Shown: one piece after another, positions 14,735-22,708 of the stretch | How the letters are laid out: each line of letters opens with the position of its first letter | How positions within the stretch are numbered: the first letter of the stretch is position 1 | NCBI RefSeq assembly: GCF_963665245.1 | Contig: NZ_OY762269.1 | Location: 1,426,001 to 1,490,000 of the forward strand | Direction: 5' to 3' | Source of the DNA: an uncultured Paludibaculum sp. | Lineage (GTDB): Bacteria; Acidobacteriota; Terriglobia; Bryobacterales; Bryobacteraceae | DNA: 64,000 bases | Made by a program: the position numbers and the translations under genes | Notes under the pieces: model-generated | Databases searched by the model: none | What the model was told of the DNA's origin: nothing | Seen by the model: the letters and a program-made list of their open reading frames with translations, nothing else

Positions 14735-15142
14735 GTGCCACCCGAACTGGAAATCCTCAAAACCTGTAAGACCATCGCCGTCGTCGGGTTGTCCTCGAAC
14801 AAGTTTCGGCCAAGCTACGAAGTCGCGTCCTACATGCAGCAGGCTGGCTATCGGATTATTCCGATCAATCCGAACGAGACCGAGATCCTGGGCGAGAAGG
14901 CCTACCCGACACTTGACGAAAGCAACCAAGTAGTTGACTTAGTCAACCTTTTTCGACGTCCAGAAGCCGTACCCGAAGCCGTCGAAGCCGCCATCAGAAT
15001 CGGTGCGAAAGCGGTCTGGATGCAGCTTGACGTGGTCCATGAAGAGGCCGCCCAGAGAGCAAGGGATGCCGGGTTGCTCGTTGTCCAGAATCGTTGCCTC
15101 CTGATTGAGCACCGCCGCTTCCGCATCGAACTCGGCGCCTGA
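14735..15142 (+). CDS. CoA-binding domain protein (YccU-like)
   Basis: A 135-residue Rossmann-type protein of the CoA-binding family. The nucleotide loop is KTIAVVGLSSNKFRPSYEVA (residues about 12-31), followed by YRIIPINPNE, and later GAKAVWMQLDVVHEEAAQRA (about 92-111) and a cysteine-containing NRCLLIEH. It starts with GTG two bases after the rluB stop, so it is the last gene of the scpAB operon. The family is widespread; its cellular role is not settled and the sequence gives no extra clue. Confidence 0.88.
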   Translation: MPPELEILKTCKTIAVVGLSSNKFRPSYEVASYMQQAGYRIIPINPNETEILGEKAYPTLDESNQVVDLVNLFRRPEAVPEAVEAAIRIGAKAVWMQLDVVHEEAAQRARDAGLLVVQNRCLLIEHRRFRIELGA

Positions 15143-15161
15143 TCTGGTTCTTAAGTTTTTT

Positions 15162-15665
15162 TCAGAACGGCAGGTCGTCGTCGATGCCCGATTCCCAGGC
15201 CGTCTCCGATTCCGCGGGTTCGCTGGCCGGGTCTTTGCGTTTTCGAACGAAAGAGACGTCGACCCAATTCCGATCTGTGTCGGTCTTCTTGTAGACGCTC
15301 ACTTCGCGGTCGATCATCTCATTCATGCGCGACTGCACTTCAGAGAGGCGGCTCAACTCCAGGCCGAGCCGTTGCAGATCCTGCTTTACGTAGGGCAGCG
15401 TCTTCTGTGTGATGACGCGAATCTTCGTGATGGAGCGGCCCTGCGATGTGGGGCCGAGGATGCGCAGGCGCCACACCAGCATGGGATTGCCTGTGTTGTG
15501 AGTGCGGCTGAGGGTTACATCTTCCACGCGTGTCTGATAGAAGCCGTCGGGCACTTCGTCCCGGTTGATCCGTTCAGCCGCGGGTTTCGAATGAGCGCGC
15601 CCAAAGTCGGAGTCGTAGGCTCTGAGGTCCACTGTGTTGGGAGCGGTGTTGTGTCTTGGGTTCAC
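15162..15665 (-). CDS. DUF669-like protein with an SSB-type acidic C-terminus
   Basis: A 167-residue soluble protein. Its centre (NRDEVPDGFYQTRVEDVTLS, GNPMLVWRLRILGPTSQG, and a central helix with LPYVKQDLQRLGLEL) resembles DUF669 and related phage single-strand-DNA-associated proteins. The last residues are GIDDDLPF. That matches the conserved tip of single-stranded DNA-binding proteins (in E. coli, DDDIPF), which docks helicases and repair enzymes. It is divergently placed to rhaI with 80 bases between. A DNA-repair or replication role is inference from the tail and the family resemblance. Confidence 0.55.
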   Translation of the reverse strand: MNPRHNTAPNTVDLRAYDSDFGRAHSKPAAERINRDEVPDGFYQTRVEDVTLSRTHNTGNPMLVWRLRILGPTSQGRSITKIRVITQKTLPYVKQDLQRLGLELSRLSEVQSRMNEMIDREVSVYKKTDTDRNWVDVSFVRKRKDPASEPAESETAWESGIDDDLPF

Positions 15666-15698
15666 TGGGTTTCCGGCCTCGCAACCAAGTAGTGGAGC

Positions 15699-15727
15699 TT
15701 CAGAGCCAAAGTTCTCGTTGATATAAT
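15699..15727 (+). promoter_or_regulatory. Promoter of the rhamnose isomerase gene
   Basis: TTCAGA (15699-15704) and TATAAT (15722-15727) lie 17 bases apart in the divergent gap. Transcription would begin near 15734, 12 bases before the ATG at 15746. Confidence 0.5.
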
Positions 15728-15745
15728 ACGCGCGGGTACCATCAT

Positions 15746-16942
15746 ATGCCGCTCTCTTCCGCCCAGACCGATCTTGCCTTCAAGGCCCTTGACTCCTTTG
15801 CTATCGAACTCCCCTCGTGGGGCTTCGCCAATACCGGCACGCGCTTCGGCAAGTTCATCCAAGCCGGCGCGGCCACGAGCACGGCCGAAAAGATCTCCGA
15901 TGCGGGCATTGTCCACCGGGTGACCGGCTGCTGCCCGAGTGTGGCCGTCCACGTTCTGTGGGACTTCCCGAATGGCAAGGCCGATGTGCCTGCCGTCATG
16001 AAAGTGGCGGCCGAGCATGGCGTGCGCATCGGAGCCATCAACCCGAACGTGTTCCAGGACCAGTGCTACAAGAATGGTTCGCTGGGCAACCCCGATGCCG
16101 AAGTGCGCAAGACCGCGCTGTCGCACATTCTTGACTCAGTTGAGATCCAGAACGCCAGCGGATCCCGCGACCTGTCGCTGTGGTTCGCCGACGGGACGAA
16201 CTTTCCGGGCACGGGTTCGATCCGCGCGCGCAAGAGCTGGTTCACGGAAGGCCTGAAGACAGTGCATTCGGCGTTGAGCGGCGACCAGCGCATGCTGGTG
16301 GAGTACAAGCCGTTCGAGCCGGCCTTCTATCACACGGACATCGCCGATTGGGGCATGTCGTACATCCTCTCCAAGCATTGCGGGCCGCGCGCCAAGGTGC
16401 TGGTGGACACGGGCCACCACTATCAGGCCGTGAACATCGAGCAGATTGTGGCGTGGCTGTTGAGCGAAGACATGCTGGGCGGATTCCACTTCAACGACCG
16501 GCGCTATGCCGATGACGATCTGACGCTGGGCTCCATCGACCCTTACCAGGTGTTCCGGATCTTCTACGAGATCTGCTACTTCACGTGGGAGCGAGGCGCG
16601 GCGCCGGATCTGGCTTACATGGTGGACCAGAGCCACAACCTGAAAAACAAGATTGAGGAGACCATTCAGACTGCCTGCACGGCGCAAGAGCTGTTCCTGA
16701 AAGCGGCTCTCATTGACTTCGGTAAGTTGGCCGCGCACCAGCAGAAGGCCGATCTGATCGATTCCGAAGAGTGCCTGCGCGAGGCGTTCTTCACCGACGT
16801 GCGGCCGCTGCTGCGGGAATGGCGGAAGTCGAAGGGGTTGGCAGAGAACCCAATGGAAGCGTTCCGCGCGAGCGGATATCTGGAGAAGGCCGAGAAGGAG
16901 CGCGGGCCGCGCAATATGGGCGCAATCTCGAGCTACGCATAG
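15746..16942 (+). CDS. rhaI: L-rhamnose isomerase, catabolic RhaI type
   Basis: A 398-residue TIM-barrel aldose-ketose isomerase converting L-rhamnose to L-rhamnulose. Family-typical segments are ELPSWGFANTGTRFGKF (residues about 21-37), GCCPSVAVHVLWDFPNGK (about 60-77), LVEYKPFEPAFYHTDIADWG with metal-binding Glu and Asp, VDTGHHYQAVNIEQIV, and GFHFNDRRYADDDL (about 249-262). This set fits the Pseudomonas stutzeri-like enzyme group rather than E. coli RhaA. It stands alone; a rhamnulokinase, aldolase or short-chain dehydrogenase for the later steps is not in the window. Confidence 0.88.
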   Translation: MPLSSAQTDLAFKALDSFAIELPSWGFANTGTRFGKFIQAGAATSTAEKISDAGIVHRVTGCCPSVAVHVLWDFPNGKADVPAVMKVAAEHGVRIGAINPNVFQDQCYKNGSLGNPDAEVRKTALSHILDSVEIQNASGSRDLSLWFADGTNFPGTGSIRARKSWFTEGLKTVHSALSGDQRMLVEYKPFEPAFYHTDIADWGMSYILSKHCGPRAKVLVDTGHHYQAVNIEQIVAWLLSEDMLGGFHFNDRRYADDDLTLGSIDPYQVFRIFYEICYFTWERGAAPDLAYMVDQSHNLKNKIEETIQTACTAQELFLKAALIDFGKLAAHQQKADLIDSEECLREAFFTDVRPLLREWRKSKGLAENPMEAFRASGYLEKAEKERGPRNMGAISSYA

Positions 16943-17017
16943 ACGGAATCGAGTGGGACAGAACTCGCGCCGGATCCTTGCGCGGCCCGGTGCGAATCCA
17001 CTGCCGGCACGCCAAAT

Positions 17018-17803
17018 CTAGGCGCTCTGTTTCACTGCGAAACCGATGTAGGACACCGTGAGATCTTCCGTCTCACGCAACGTGAACTCCGTCGCGATCG
17101 CCGGGCCCTTCAGCTGCCCGGTTCGAATTCGGCGCAGCACAGGTACCAGGGCCGCCGGGTTCCTGCCGGTGGTGATACCTCTCCGTTCGCGCGGGGAGAG
17201 CTGTGCTTCGTGCATTAGGGCGTCCAACTCATCGGGCTTGATGAACTTGCGCCAGACGTGCACGTTCGGCGCGCTGAAACCCGCGACGTGCCAGTCTTGC
17301 CAGAGCTTGATCAACAGGATCCAGCTCATCGGGGTTCGATTGACCGTGTCGTAGAAGAACACTCCGCCGGCCTTCAGCGTCCGTGAGATCTCGCGGACCA
17401 CTTGACTGGGTTCGTCGACGTGCTCCAGGACGTCGCAACAACAGACAATATCGAACGAACTGTCCGGGAAGGGCAGGCACTCCCCGCGCCCCACGCGGTA
17501 GTCGATCGCCAACTGGCTGACCGTTGCATGCGCCCGCGCAGCGACGATGGAGTTGGCGGACGGATCGACGCCGGTAACGTCATAGCCATCTTCCGCAAAT
17601 GCTTCCGCCAGAAAGCCACCGCCGCAGCCGACGTCCAACACGGCTTCCCCCGGCGCAGCAACCGCCTGCAACTGTCTCCTAAAGTAGCCGTATCGCACTG
17701 GATTCATGCAGAATCGGAGGCTGGTGATGTCGAACCCCGCCTGGTCATCCCACCACAAGTGACCGAGATCGTCATAGATTCGGTTGTTTACTTCCATGTC
17801 CAT
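17018..17803 (-). CDS. Class I SAM-dependent methyltransferase, UbiG-like
   Basis: A 261-residue methyltransferase. The SAM-binding loop is VLDVGCGGGFLAEAFAEDG (residues about 53-71), followed by VTGVDPS, and then DIVCCCDVLEHVDEP (about 118-132), typical of the UbiG/Coq3 group. The opening NNRIYDDLGHLWWDD also resembles UbiG. The C-terminus with TVSYIGFAVK follows the same pattern. The start overlaps the upstream DUF4405-type gene by 32 bases. The substrate cannot be read from sequence; a quinone or a small phenol is possible, and the linked membrane protein may be part of the same lipid-redox system. Confidence 0.8.
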   Translation of the reverse strand: MDMEVNNRIYDDLGHLWWDDQAGFDITSLRFCMNPVRYGYFRRQLQAVAAPGEAVLDVGCGGGFLAEAFAEDGYDVTGVDPSANSIVAARAHATVSQLAIDYRVGRGECLPFPDSSFDIVCCCDVLEHVDEPSQVVREISRTLKAGGVFFYDTVNRTPMSWILLIKLWQDWHVAGFSAPNVHVWRKFIKPDELDALMHEAQLSPRERRGITTGRNPAALVPVLRRIRTGQLKGPAIATEFTLRETEDLTVSYIGFAVKQSA

Positions 17804-18353
17804 CTCTCCTTTCCGGCCATCCGATCGCGCGGAGGATCGAACGAAAGCGGTGCCGAACGTGAATGACCATCGCCGGGAGTACGATCAGTCCGGACACATT
17901 GTGAAGATCGAGCCAGAAGTGCCTTTGCGGTCCTAAGCGGTCCAGTGTCGCCGGTCCGAACAAGGGCAGCGATCCCGGTGCCCCGAACCAGGCGGCCAAT
18001 CCGGCCGCTGAGACAATAGCGAAGCCGACGTACAGCACCAGATCCGCGCGTGAGACCTTGCCGGGCCTTCTCCCGAACACTCGTCCAACCTGGGCCGCGA
18101 GCGGGCGCCAGTGTAGCTGACCGTGCACCGCGATGGCCGCGAGGAAAGCCAGCGCCGAGAAGCGGTGGAGGTTCACCCACACCAGCCGGCTCTGGCCCAG
18201 CGCCCAAGCTCGCAGGCTGCCCTCGCCGACGTGAAAGTGCGTGAGAAGCACCAGTCCGGTGCTGAACGTCAAAACCGCCGCCGCCAGGGCCAGCAGATTG
18301 GTTGAACTATTCAGTCGTGAGCGGATCGGGAGCCGCCTACCAACGAGTGTCAT
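17772..18353 (-). CDS. DUF4405-type four-helix membrane protein
   Basis: A 193-residue integral membrane protein with four predicted helices (residues about 20-42, 62-80, 105-123 and 150-168). Histidines lie at helix edges: LLTHFHVGEG, VNLHRFSALAF, AIAVHGQLHW, WLDLHNVSGLI and MVIHVRHRF. This pattern is that of DUF4405 and cytochrome b561-like proteins that bind heme between helices. It overlaps the methyltransferase by 32 bases and is divergent from an AraC regulator. Heme binding is inference. Confidence 0.65.
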   Translation of the reverse strand: MTLVGRRLPIRSRLNSSTNLLALAAAVLTFSTGLVLLTHFHVGEGSLRAWALGQSRLVWVNLHRFSALAFLAAIAVHGQLHWRPLAAQVGRVFGRRPGKVSRADLVLYVGFAIVSAAGLAAWFGAPGSLPLFGPATLDRLGPQRHFWLDLHNVSGLIVLPAMVIHVRHRFRSILRAIGWPERRDGHGSKQPNL

Positions 18354-18434
18354 CGGACCCTCCTGCGATCAGCGTACGTGTACACGCCTGAGGAGTCTTG
18401 AACGAACCTGCTATCCGATTCGTATTGTTAAGCA

Positions 18435-19274
18435 GTGGAGCAGGACACAGCCATACCTCGTTCGTTCCTGTGGCGCGGTGGCGCATTCCATCTGCACTCG
18501 AAGCAGGACGCGCCAAAGGAGCACGACCTTCACGCCCACTTTGCGATGCAGCTTACGGTGGGACTGCGGGAGACCGTGTCGCTGCGGAGTGGACGAGGCG
18601 AGCCAGAGAGACTGGCGTCCGGCTGGCTGATTGGTTCCGGCCAGCCTCATCTGATGGAGGGCGGTGGCGCGGCCATAGTGATTCTCATCGATCCGCTGTC
18701 CCAGGTCGGGCGTCGCCTCTGCGCACGGCTGGCCGGAGCGGACCCGGTACCGCTGTCCGAAGCCGAATGCGAACGCGTTTTAGCCGAGTTCGAGCGCGGG
18801 CGGCTCGGCCGATGGGATATGCAGAGCGTGCGCGCCGCCGTTGGTCGAACGATGGACCTGCTAGCGCCCGATATGGTCTCGGACGATCCCATCGACCCGC
18901 GAGTTCGTTCGGCTGTCGACTTTCTGATGTTGGAATCCGATCAGAACATCAGTCTTACCGACCTTGCCGCCAGGGCAGGCGTGTCGGAGAGCCGATTGGC
19001 CCACCTGTTTCGACGCGACGTGGGGCTGCCCATGCGCCAGTACCGGCTGGCCTTGCGCATGGAAGAAGCAGTCAAGCAGATCTCGCTTGGGCTTTCGCTC
19101 GCTGACGCCGCACAGGCTGCCGGCTTTTCGGATTCCGCGCACTTCTGCCGCATCTGCCGGCGCATGTTCGGGAATGTCCCCTCTTGTCTCCCGGATTTTG
19201 AAGCTGATGACGCACGCCTGCGCCGGGCCAGAAGGCGGCTTAAGGATCTCCGTCGCAGAGACTTCCTGTGTTGA
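18435..19274 (+). CDS. AraC-family transcription regulator
   Basis: A 279-residue regulator. The N-terminal half is cupin-like (HLHSKQDAPKEHDLHAHFAMQ with clustered His), a ligand-sensing domain of unknown ligand. The C-terminal part has two helix-turn-helix units: SLTDLAARAGVSESRLAHLF (residues about 173-192) and SLADAAQAAGFSDSAHFCRI (about 217-236). It is divergent from the DUF4405/methyltransferase operon, with an 80-base gap that contains the palindrome CGTGTACACG (18377-18386). Control of that operon is inference from layout. Confidence 0.88.
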   Translation: MEQDTAIPRSFLWRGGAFHLHSKQDAPKEHDLHAHFAMQLTVGLRETVSLRSGRGEPERLASGWLIGSGQPHLMEGGGAAIVILIDPLSQVGRRLCARLAGADPVPLSEAECERVLAEFERGRLGRWDMQSVRAAVGRTMDLLAPDMVSDDPIDPRVRSAVDFLMLESDQNISLTDLAARAGVSESRLAHLFRRDVGLPMRQYRLALRMEEAVKQISLGLSLADAAQAAGFSDSAHFCRICRRMFGNVPSCLPDFEADDARLRRARRRLKDLRRRDFLC

Positions 19275-19342
19275 GGACACGGGCGCGCCCCGGAGTTGCC
19301 TGCGGATTGGCCTTGCGGCCGAGGTATTATTGCCCGCGGCCA

Positions 19343-20296
19343 CTATCGATCCACAGTCGGGTCTGCCCTGATCTTTCCGAGGAGGGCCAGAGCTACGCCG
19401 CCGAGGATTGCCGTGGAGGCCAATGCCATTCGCCATGTCAGTTGCTCGCCGAGCAAGACGACGCCGGCGGCCGCGGCGAGAACGGGCACGGTCAACTGTA
19501 CGATCGCGGCGAGACTCGTGCGTAAGTCCTTCAACGCGGCGTACCAGAACGCGTAGCCGAGGCCAGAGGTGACCGCGCCGGAGACCACCGCCACTGCGAT
19601 GCCAAGCCAACTCGCGTGAGGCCGGCCGAACCCCCAAATCGCAATGAGCGTTCCCGCGGCCAGGGGAACCGCTCGCGCGAAGTTGCCGGCCGTGGCCGCA
19701 ATCGGCGAGCGAACGCCCTTGGCCGCGATCGAGTAGCAACCCCAGGCCACCCCCGATACGGCCATCAGTAGGAGTCCAACTGTGGATGGTGCCGCCAAGC
19801 CCGGTAAGGCAAGGTATACCAGTCCGCCGAACGCCACCGCCAAACCAGCCCATTCCGAGGATGGTGGCCGCTCACCGCGGGCGATTCCGACACCAAGCAT
19901 GGTCATTTGCACGGCCGCAAACAGCACCAGCGCCCCCGTGCCGGCATTGAGTAGGAGGTAGGCGTAGGAGAACGTGAACGCGTAGCTAAACAAGGCGATG
20001 GCCGCCGGCAGGGAACCGTGCTTGCCGGCGGCGCTGCTGCTCTCCCGGCGGACGCTTGCCAGCAGGGCCAAAGCAGCGGCCCCGGCTCCGATGCGCACCG
20101 CAGTGAAACTGCCCGCGTCGATTTCCCCGGACCGTAGCGCAAAGCGCGCCAACAGCGAGTTGGCGGCGAAGAACACCATCGTGGTTGCCGTCAACACGAG
20201 CGTCCGGACACGAGGGGCGGTTTGGGTTGTCTTTGGCTTTACAGGAGGCACGGGGTCCGGTGATCGGGATTTGCCAGCGTGCGGGGCCGCTAACAC
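19343..20296 (-). CDS. DMT-superfamily transporter (EamA domains)
   Basis: A 317-residue membrane protein with about ten hydrophobic helices in two EamA halves. The first half begins TLVLTATTMVFFAANSLLARFAL after a 30-residue hydrophilic lead. The second starts AVSGVAWGCYSIAAKG and ends LGEQLTWRMALASTAILGGVALALLG, both typical of EamA exporters. The exported compound is unknown. The gene converges with the AraC gene. The extra N-terminal residues suggest the true start may be a GTG near residue 28. Confidence 0.82.
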   Translation of the reverse strand: MLAAPHAGKSRSPDPVPPVKPKTTQTAPRVRTLVLTATTMVFFAANSLLARFALRSGEIDAGSFTAVRIGAGAAALALLASVRRESSSAAGKHGSLPAAIALFSYAFTFSYAYLLLNAGTGALVLFAAVQMTMLGVGIARGERPPSSEWAGLAVAFGGLVYLALPGLAAPSTVGLLLMAVSGVAWGCYSIAAKGVRSPIAATAGNFARAVPLAAGTLIAIWGFGRPHASWLGIAVAVVSGAVTSGLGYAFWYAALKDLRTSLAAIVQLTVPVLAAAAGVVLLGEQLTWRMALASTAILGGVALALLGKIRADPTVDR

Positions 20297-20421
20297 GTCT
20301 GCCCCGCCTTCCCAGGCTACTCCACGCCGGATGAAGAGTTCCCGTCCGATCGTTCTACCCGTGTCTCAAGCTACGATCGTTGGGGCATGTAGCGCCCCCA
20401 CCATCGCGTATTGCGGTCGCG

Positions 20422-20616
20422 TCAGACAATCGACTTGATGATCTTGGCCGGGAGCATGAAGATGGCTCCGACGAACGCAAAGACGCCCGTCAGGGCGATG
20501 CCGACCAGGCGGAACGGCAGCATGATGAGCCAGATGATCGGATAGACCACCAGGGCGATGAGCGCCAGCGGCCAGCAGAGGACGGCCAGGATACAGAACA
20601 GCAGGAATTTGACCAT
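20422..20616 (-). CDS. Small two-helix membrane protein
   Basis: A 64-residue, almost wholly hydrophobic protein with two membrane segments (LLFCILAVLCWPLALIALVV and LVGIALTGVFAFVGAIFML). GAGGGAGTG lies a few bases before its ATG on the minus strand. It follows the J-domain gene in the same direction, 72 bases downstream. No family name is recognised. Confidence 0.6.
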   Translation of the reverse strand: MVKFLLFCILAVLCWPLALIALVVYPIIWLIMLPFRLVGIALTGVFAFVGAIFMLPAKIIKSIV

Positions 20617-20688
20617 TTCCGTGTCACTCCCTCACACCTATGGTACGAGGGCCGGGCGGCCGGTGTTCCCGTGATGTGGAGACCGTGG

Positions 20689-21285
20689 CTAACGGTTCTT
20701 CGTGTTGATCAACGCTTTCGGGTAGACCATCACTCCGGACTCGGAGGCCTGGAAGATCCTGTAGAGCAGATCGTTGCCGGGTAGTTGGGTTTCCAGGTAG
20801 TCGACACCTTCGGCCGTGACAATGAAGCTGCTGCGGTCGTCCTGAGTCACATATTTCTTGGCCTTCAAGTACCACATCGCGAACTGGAGATGCTCGCGTG
20901 GGAACGACATCAGATGCTCCAGGTCGAGCATCGAGAGGGCTGCATAGTCCGGGTTGGCACGCCGCTTGGCGTAGAGCAGGCACAGGACACCGATACGGAT
21001 CTTGGCTTCCGCGTCGATGCCTTCGGTGAAGTCCCTGGATTGAAAGATAGGCAGCGCTTCGGGCTGAGCAACCTCGAGCTTGAGGTCGTAGGCTTCACGC
21101 GAACTCGGGTCGCTGAGGACCTCGTAGGCTTCCCGGTAGAGGCGGAAGCGCTCGGCGTCGCCGGTGTCCCGGTTGTCGGGGTGGTAGCGGGCGGCGAAGA
21201 TCTTGTAGACGCGCTGGATCGTCTCGCGCTCGGCCTTGGGGTGGATCTGGAGAAGGTCGTAGTAGTTCACCGCAGCGGAGCTCAT
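20689..21285 (-). CDS. J-domain (DnaJ-like) protein with a unique C-terminal part
   Basis: A 198-residue protein. The J domain spans residues about 5-70: NYYDLLQIHPKAERETIQRVY, then the hallmark HPD within ARYHPDNRD, and AYEVLSDPSSREAYD. HPD activates an Hsp70 ATPase, so it is probably a DnaK cochaperone. No Gly/Phe region or zinc fingers follow. The C-terminal 120 residues (YAKRRANPDYAALSMLDLEH and YLKAKKYVTQDDRSSFIVT) look like a winged-helix domain. ATG 21285 is preferred over the upstream in-frame ATG because a hairpin occupies 21286-21310. Confidence 0.83.
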   Translation of the reverse strand: MSSAAVNYYDLLQIHPKAERETIQRVYKIFAARYHPDNRDTGDAERFRLYREAYEVLSDPSSREAYDLKLEVAQPEALPIFQSRDFTEGIDAEAKIRIGVLCLLYAKRRANPDYAALSMLDLEHLMSFPREHLQFAMWYLKAKKYVTQDDRSSFIVTAEGVDYLETQLPGNDLLYRIFQASESGVMVYPKALINTKNR

Positions 21286-21310
21286 GCCCGTTCCATCGGC
21301 TGGAACGGGC
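21286..21310 (-). promoter_or_regulatory. Hairpin covering the ribosome binding site of the J-domain gene
   Basis: GCCCGTTCC (21286-21294) and GGAACGGGC (21302-21310) pair perfectly around a 7-base loop, ending at the base before the ATG of the minus-strand J-domain gene. The likely Shine-Dalgarno bases GGAACGG lie inside the stem. It could act as an RNA switch for translation or end part of the cupin transcript. Confidence 0.45.
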
Positions 21311-21337
21311 AAAACCTTCGCAGTGCGGGATACCGGA

Positions 21338-21679
21338 TCAGGCCTTGGGCGCGGCCGGAGGATTCTTGATCATCGTGAGCAGCATGATGACTTCGGTCTT
21401 GGCCTGGATACCGTGCTCCAGAAGCGGGGTCATGTAGGCAAACGCGCCTTCGGCGGCGTCCATGGTGTCGTCACCCAGGCGGAGTGTAGCTTGGCCGCTG
21501 ACAATGTAAATTGTCGCTGGCATGGGGGCGGTGTGGGCAGAAAGTTCCTGGCCCGGTGAGAAGGTGAACTGGATGACTTTGGTGCGCGCGTCGTTTTGCA
21601 GTGTGCGACTGAGGATGCCGTTCTCGGGCAACGGGGAATGGTCGCGCAGATCATTGATAAATATGTAGTTTTCGCTCAT
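21338..21679 (-). CDS. Small cupin-domain protein
   Basis: A 113-residue single-domain cupin. Cupin motif 1 is partly kept as FSPGQELSAHTAPMPATIYIVSG (residues about 40-62, with one His and no Glu at the usual place), and motif 2 ends in LLEHGIQA with the last His. Metal binding is therefore uncertain. The gene starts 29 bases inside the end of the ferredoxin gene, so the two are translated from one mRNA. It may sense or store a small molecule in a redox module. Confidence 0.75.
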   Translation of the reverse strand: MSENYIFINDLRDHSPLPENGILSRTLQNDARTKVIQFTFSPGQELSAHTAPMPATIYIVSGQATLRLGDDTMDAAEGAFAYMTPLLEHGIQAKTEVIMLLTMIKNPPAAPKA

Positions 21680-21905
21680 TGTGTGCTCCGTTATTAGTTT
21701 GGTTGGAAGACGTTGGACTGAGTTCGACGATGGCATTGATCGGGCATTCCGCGACGCAGAGAGGCTGGTCGGCAAAGAGGGCGCACTCGGTGCAAAGCAG
21801 AGGCTCGATGCGGAAGCGGGGCCGGGCCGCTTGGATGGCGCCGTTCGGGCAGATTGAGCGGCAGGCCCCACATGCGATACATTGATACCCGATTGCAAAA
21901 GCCAT
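21651..21905 (-). CDS. Ferredoxin-like 4Fe-4S protein
   Basis: An 84-residue electron carrier. The first cluster motif is CIACGACRSICPNGAI (residues about 9-24), a standard C-x2-C-x2-C-x3-C. The second is looser: CTECALFADQPLCVAECP, as in bacterial 8Fe ferredoxins with an enlarged loop. The C-terminal 20 residues (NQTNNGAHNERKL) are coded within the overlap with the cupin gene. It is divergent from the Crp/Fnr gene, which may control it. Confidence 0.88.
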   Translation of the reverse strand: MAFAIGYQCIACGACRSICPNGAIQAARPRFRIEPLLCTECALFADQPLCVAECPINAIVELSPTSSNQTNNGAHNERKLHIYQ

Positions 21906-22594
21906 CTGAATCTCCGTTATCTCCCCTGAGAAGGGAGACATTCGACAAGACCTCGTTGTTTACGACATTGACTCCGGAAGAGCGGCAGCAGATTGCGGCG
22001 CTCGCGGTGGAGAAGGTGTACGCGGCCGGGGAGACCCTGTTTTTCGAGGGCACACCCTGCGAAGGACTGTATGTGATTGGGTCCGGCAGCGTAAAGATTC
22101 TGAAGACCAGCCCCTCGGGGCGAGAGATTATGTTGAGCGTGGAGTCGGCGCCGTCGAGCGTGGCGGAAGTGCCTCTGTTCGACAATGGCGACTACCCGGC
22201 GACGGTGACCGCTTTGCGTGACTGTGTCGTCTTCCTGGTGAGAAAGGAAGATTTCCGGCGGTTTTGCCGGCAGCATCCGGAGGTGCCAATTAAGGTTCTT
22301 GCCTTGGTGGGCCGGAGGCTGCGCCAGCTTGTGGGCGTGATTGAAGCAGTGACCTTCGGGAGCGTGCGTCAGAGACTGGCGCAGGCGTTGCTGCAGGCGG
22401 AGCGGGAGGCCGATGGGAGTGTCCACATCCCGTTGACCCACGAGGAGTTGGCCCTGAGGTTGGGTACCGTGCGCGAGGTGGTTTCGCGCAATCTGGCGCG
22501 ATTTCAGGCGGAAGGCATGGTCAGGATTGTGAAGCGGCAGATCGAGATTGCCGACCGGACTGCTTTGCAGGCCGAGGCCGATACCGAGTATTGA
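21872..22594 (+). CDS. Crp/Fnr-family transcription regulator
   Basis: A 240-residue regulator. A cyclic-nucleotide-type sensor domain (AAGETLFFEGTPCEGLYVIG, then DYPATVTALRDCVVFLV) is joined by a dimerisation helix to a C-terminal winged helix (THEELALRLGTVREVVSRNL). The recognition helix keeps E-x-x-S-R as in Fnr. No N-terminal cysteine cluster is present, so it is unlikely to sense oxygen by an Fe-S cluster; DNR- or CRP-like sensing is possible. The start is uncertain: ATG 21872 lies inside the divergent ferredoxin gene, and a TTG near 21957 before FTTLTPEERQQ could be used. A likely target site is at 22643-22660. Confidence 0.88.
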   Translation: MRYIDTRLQKPSESPLSPLRRETFDKTSLFTTLTPEERQQIAALAVEKVYAAGETLFFEGTPCEGLYVIGSGSVKILKTSPSGREIMLSVESAPSSVAEVPLFDNGDYPATVTALRDCVVFLVRKEDFRRFCRQHPEVPIKVLALVGRRLRQLVGVIEAVTFGSVRQRLAQALLQAEREADGSVHIPLTHEELALRLGTVREVVSRNLARFQAEGMVRIVKRQIEIADRTALQAEADTEY

Positions 22595-22642
22595 GTTTCC
22601 GCTGATCACGATACCAGGATGCGGCCGGTGGGGTGCCGGGAT

Positions 22643-22660
22643 CGGTGACTTGCGTCACCG
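22643..22660. promoter_or_regulatory. Fnr/DNR-like operator before the radical SAM gene
   Basis: CGGTGAC (22643-22649) and GTCACCG (22654-22660) form a perfect palindrome with a 4-base spacer, the geometry of Fnr-family sites. A possible -10 (GATAAA, 22679-22684) would place the start of transcription near 22693, about 41 bases from the centre of the site. That is the class II activation position. Confidence 0.6.
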
Positions 22661-22708
22661 ACAGAACAAAAAAGTCCAGATAAATTGAGGTTGTTGGCGG
22701 ACAACCTT

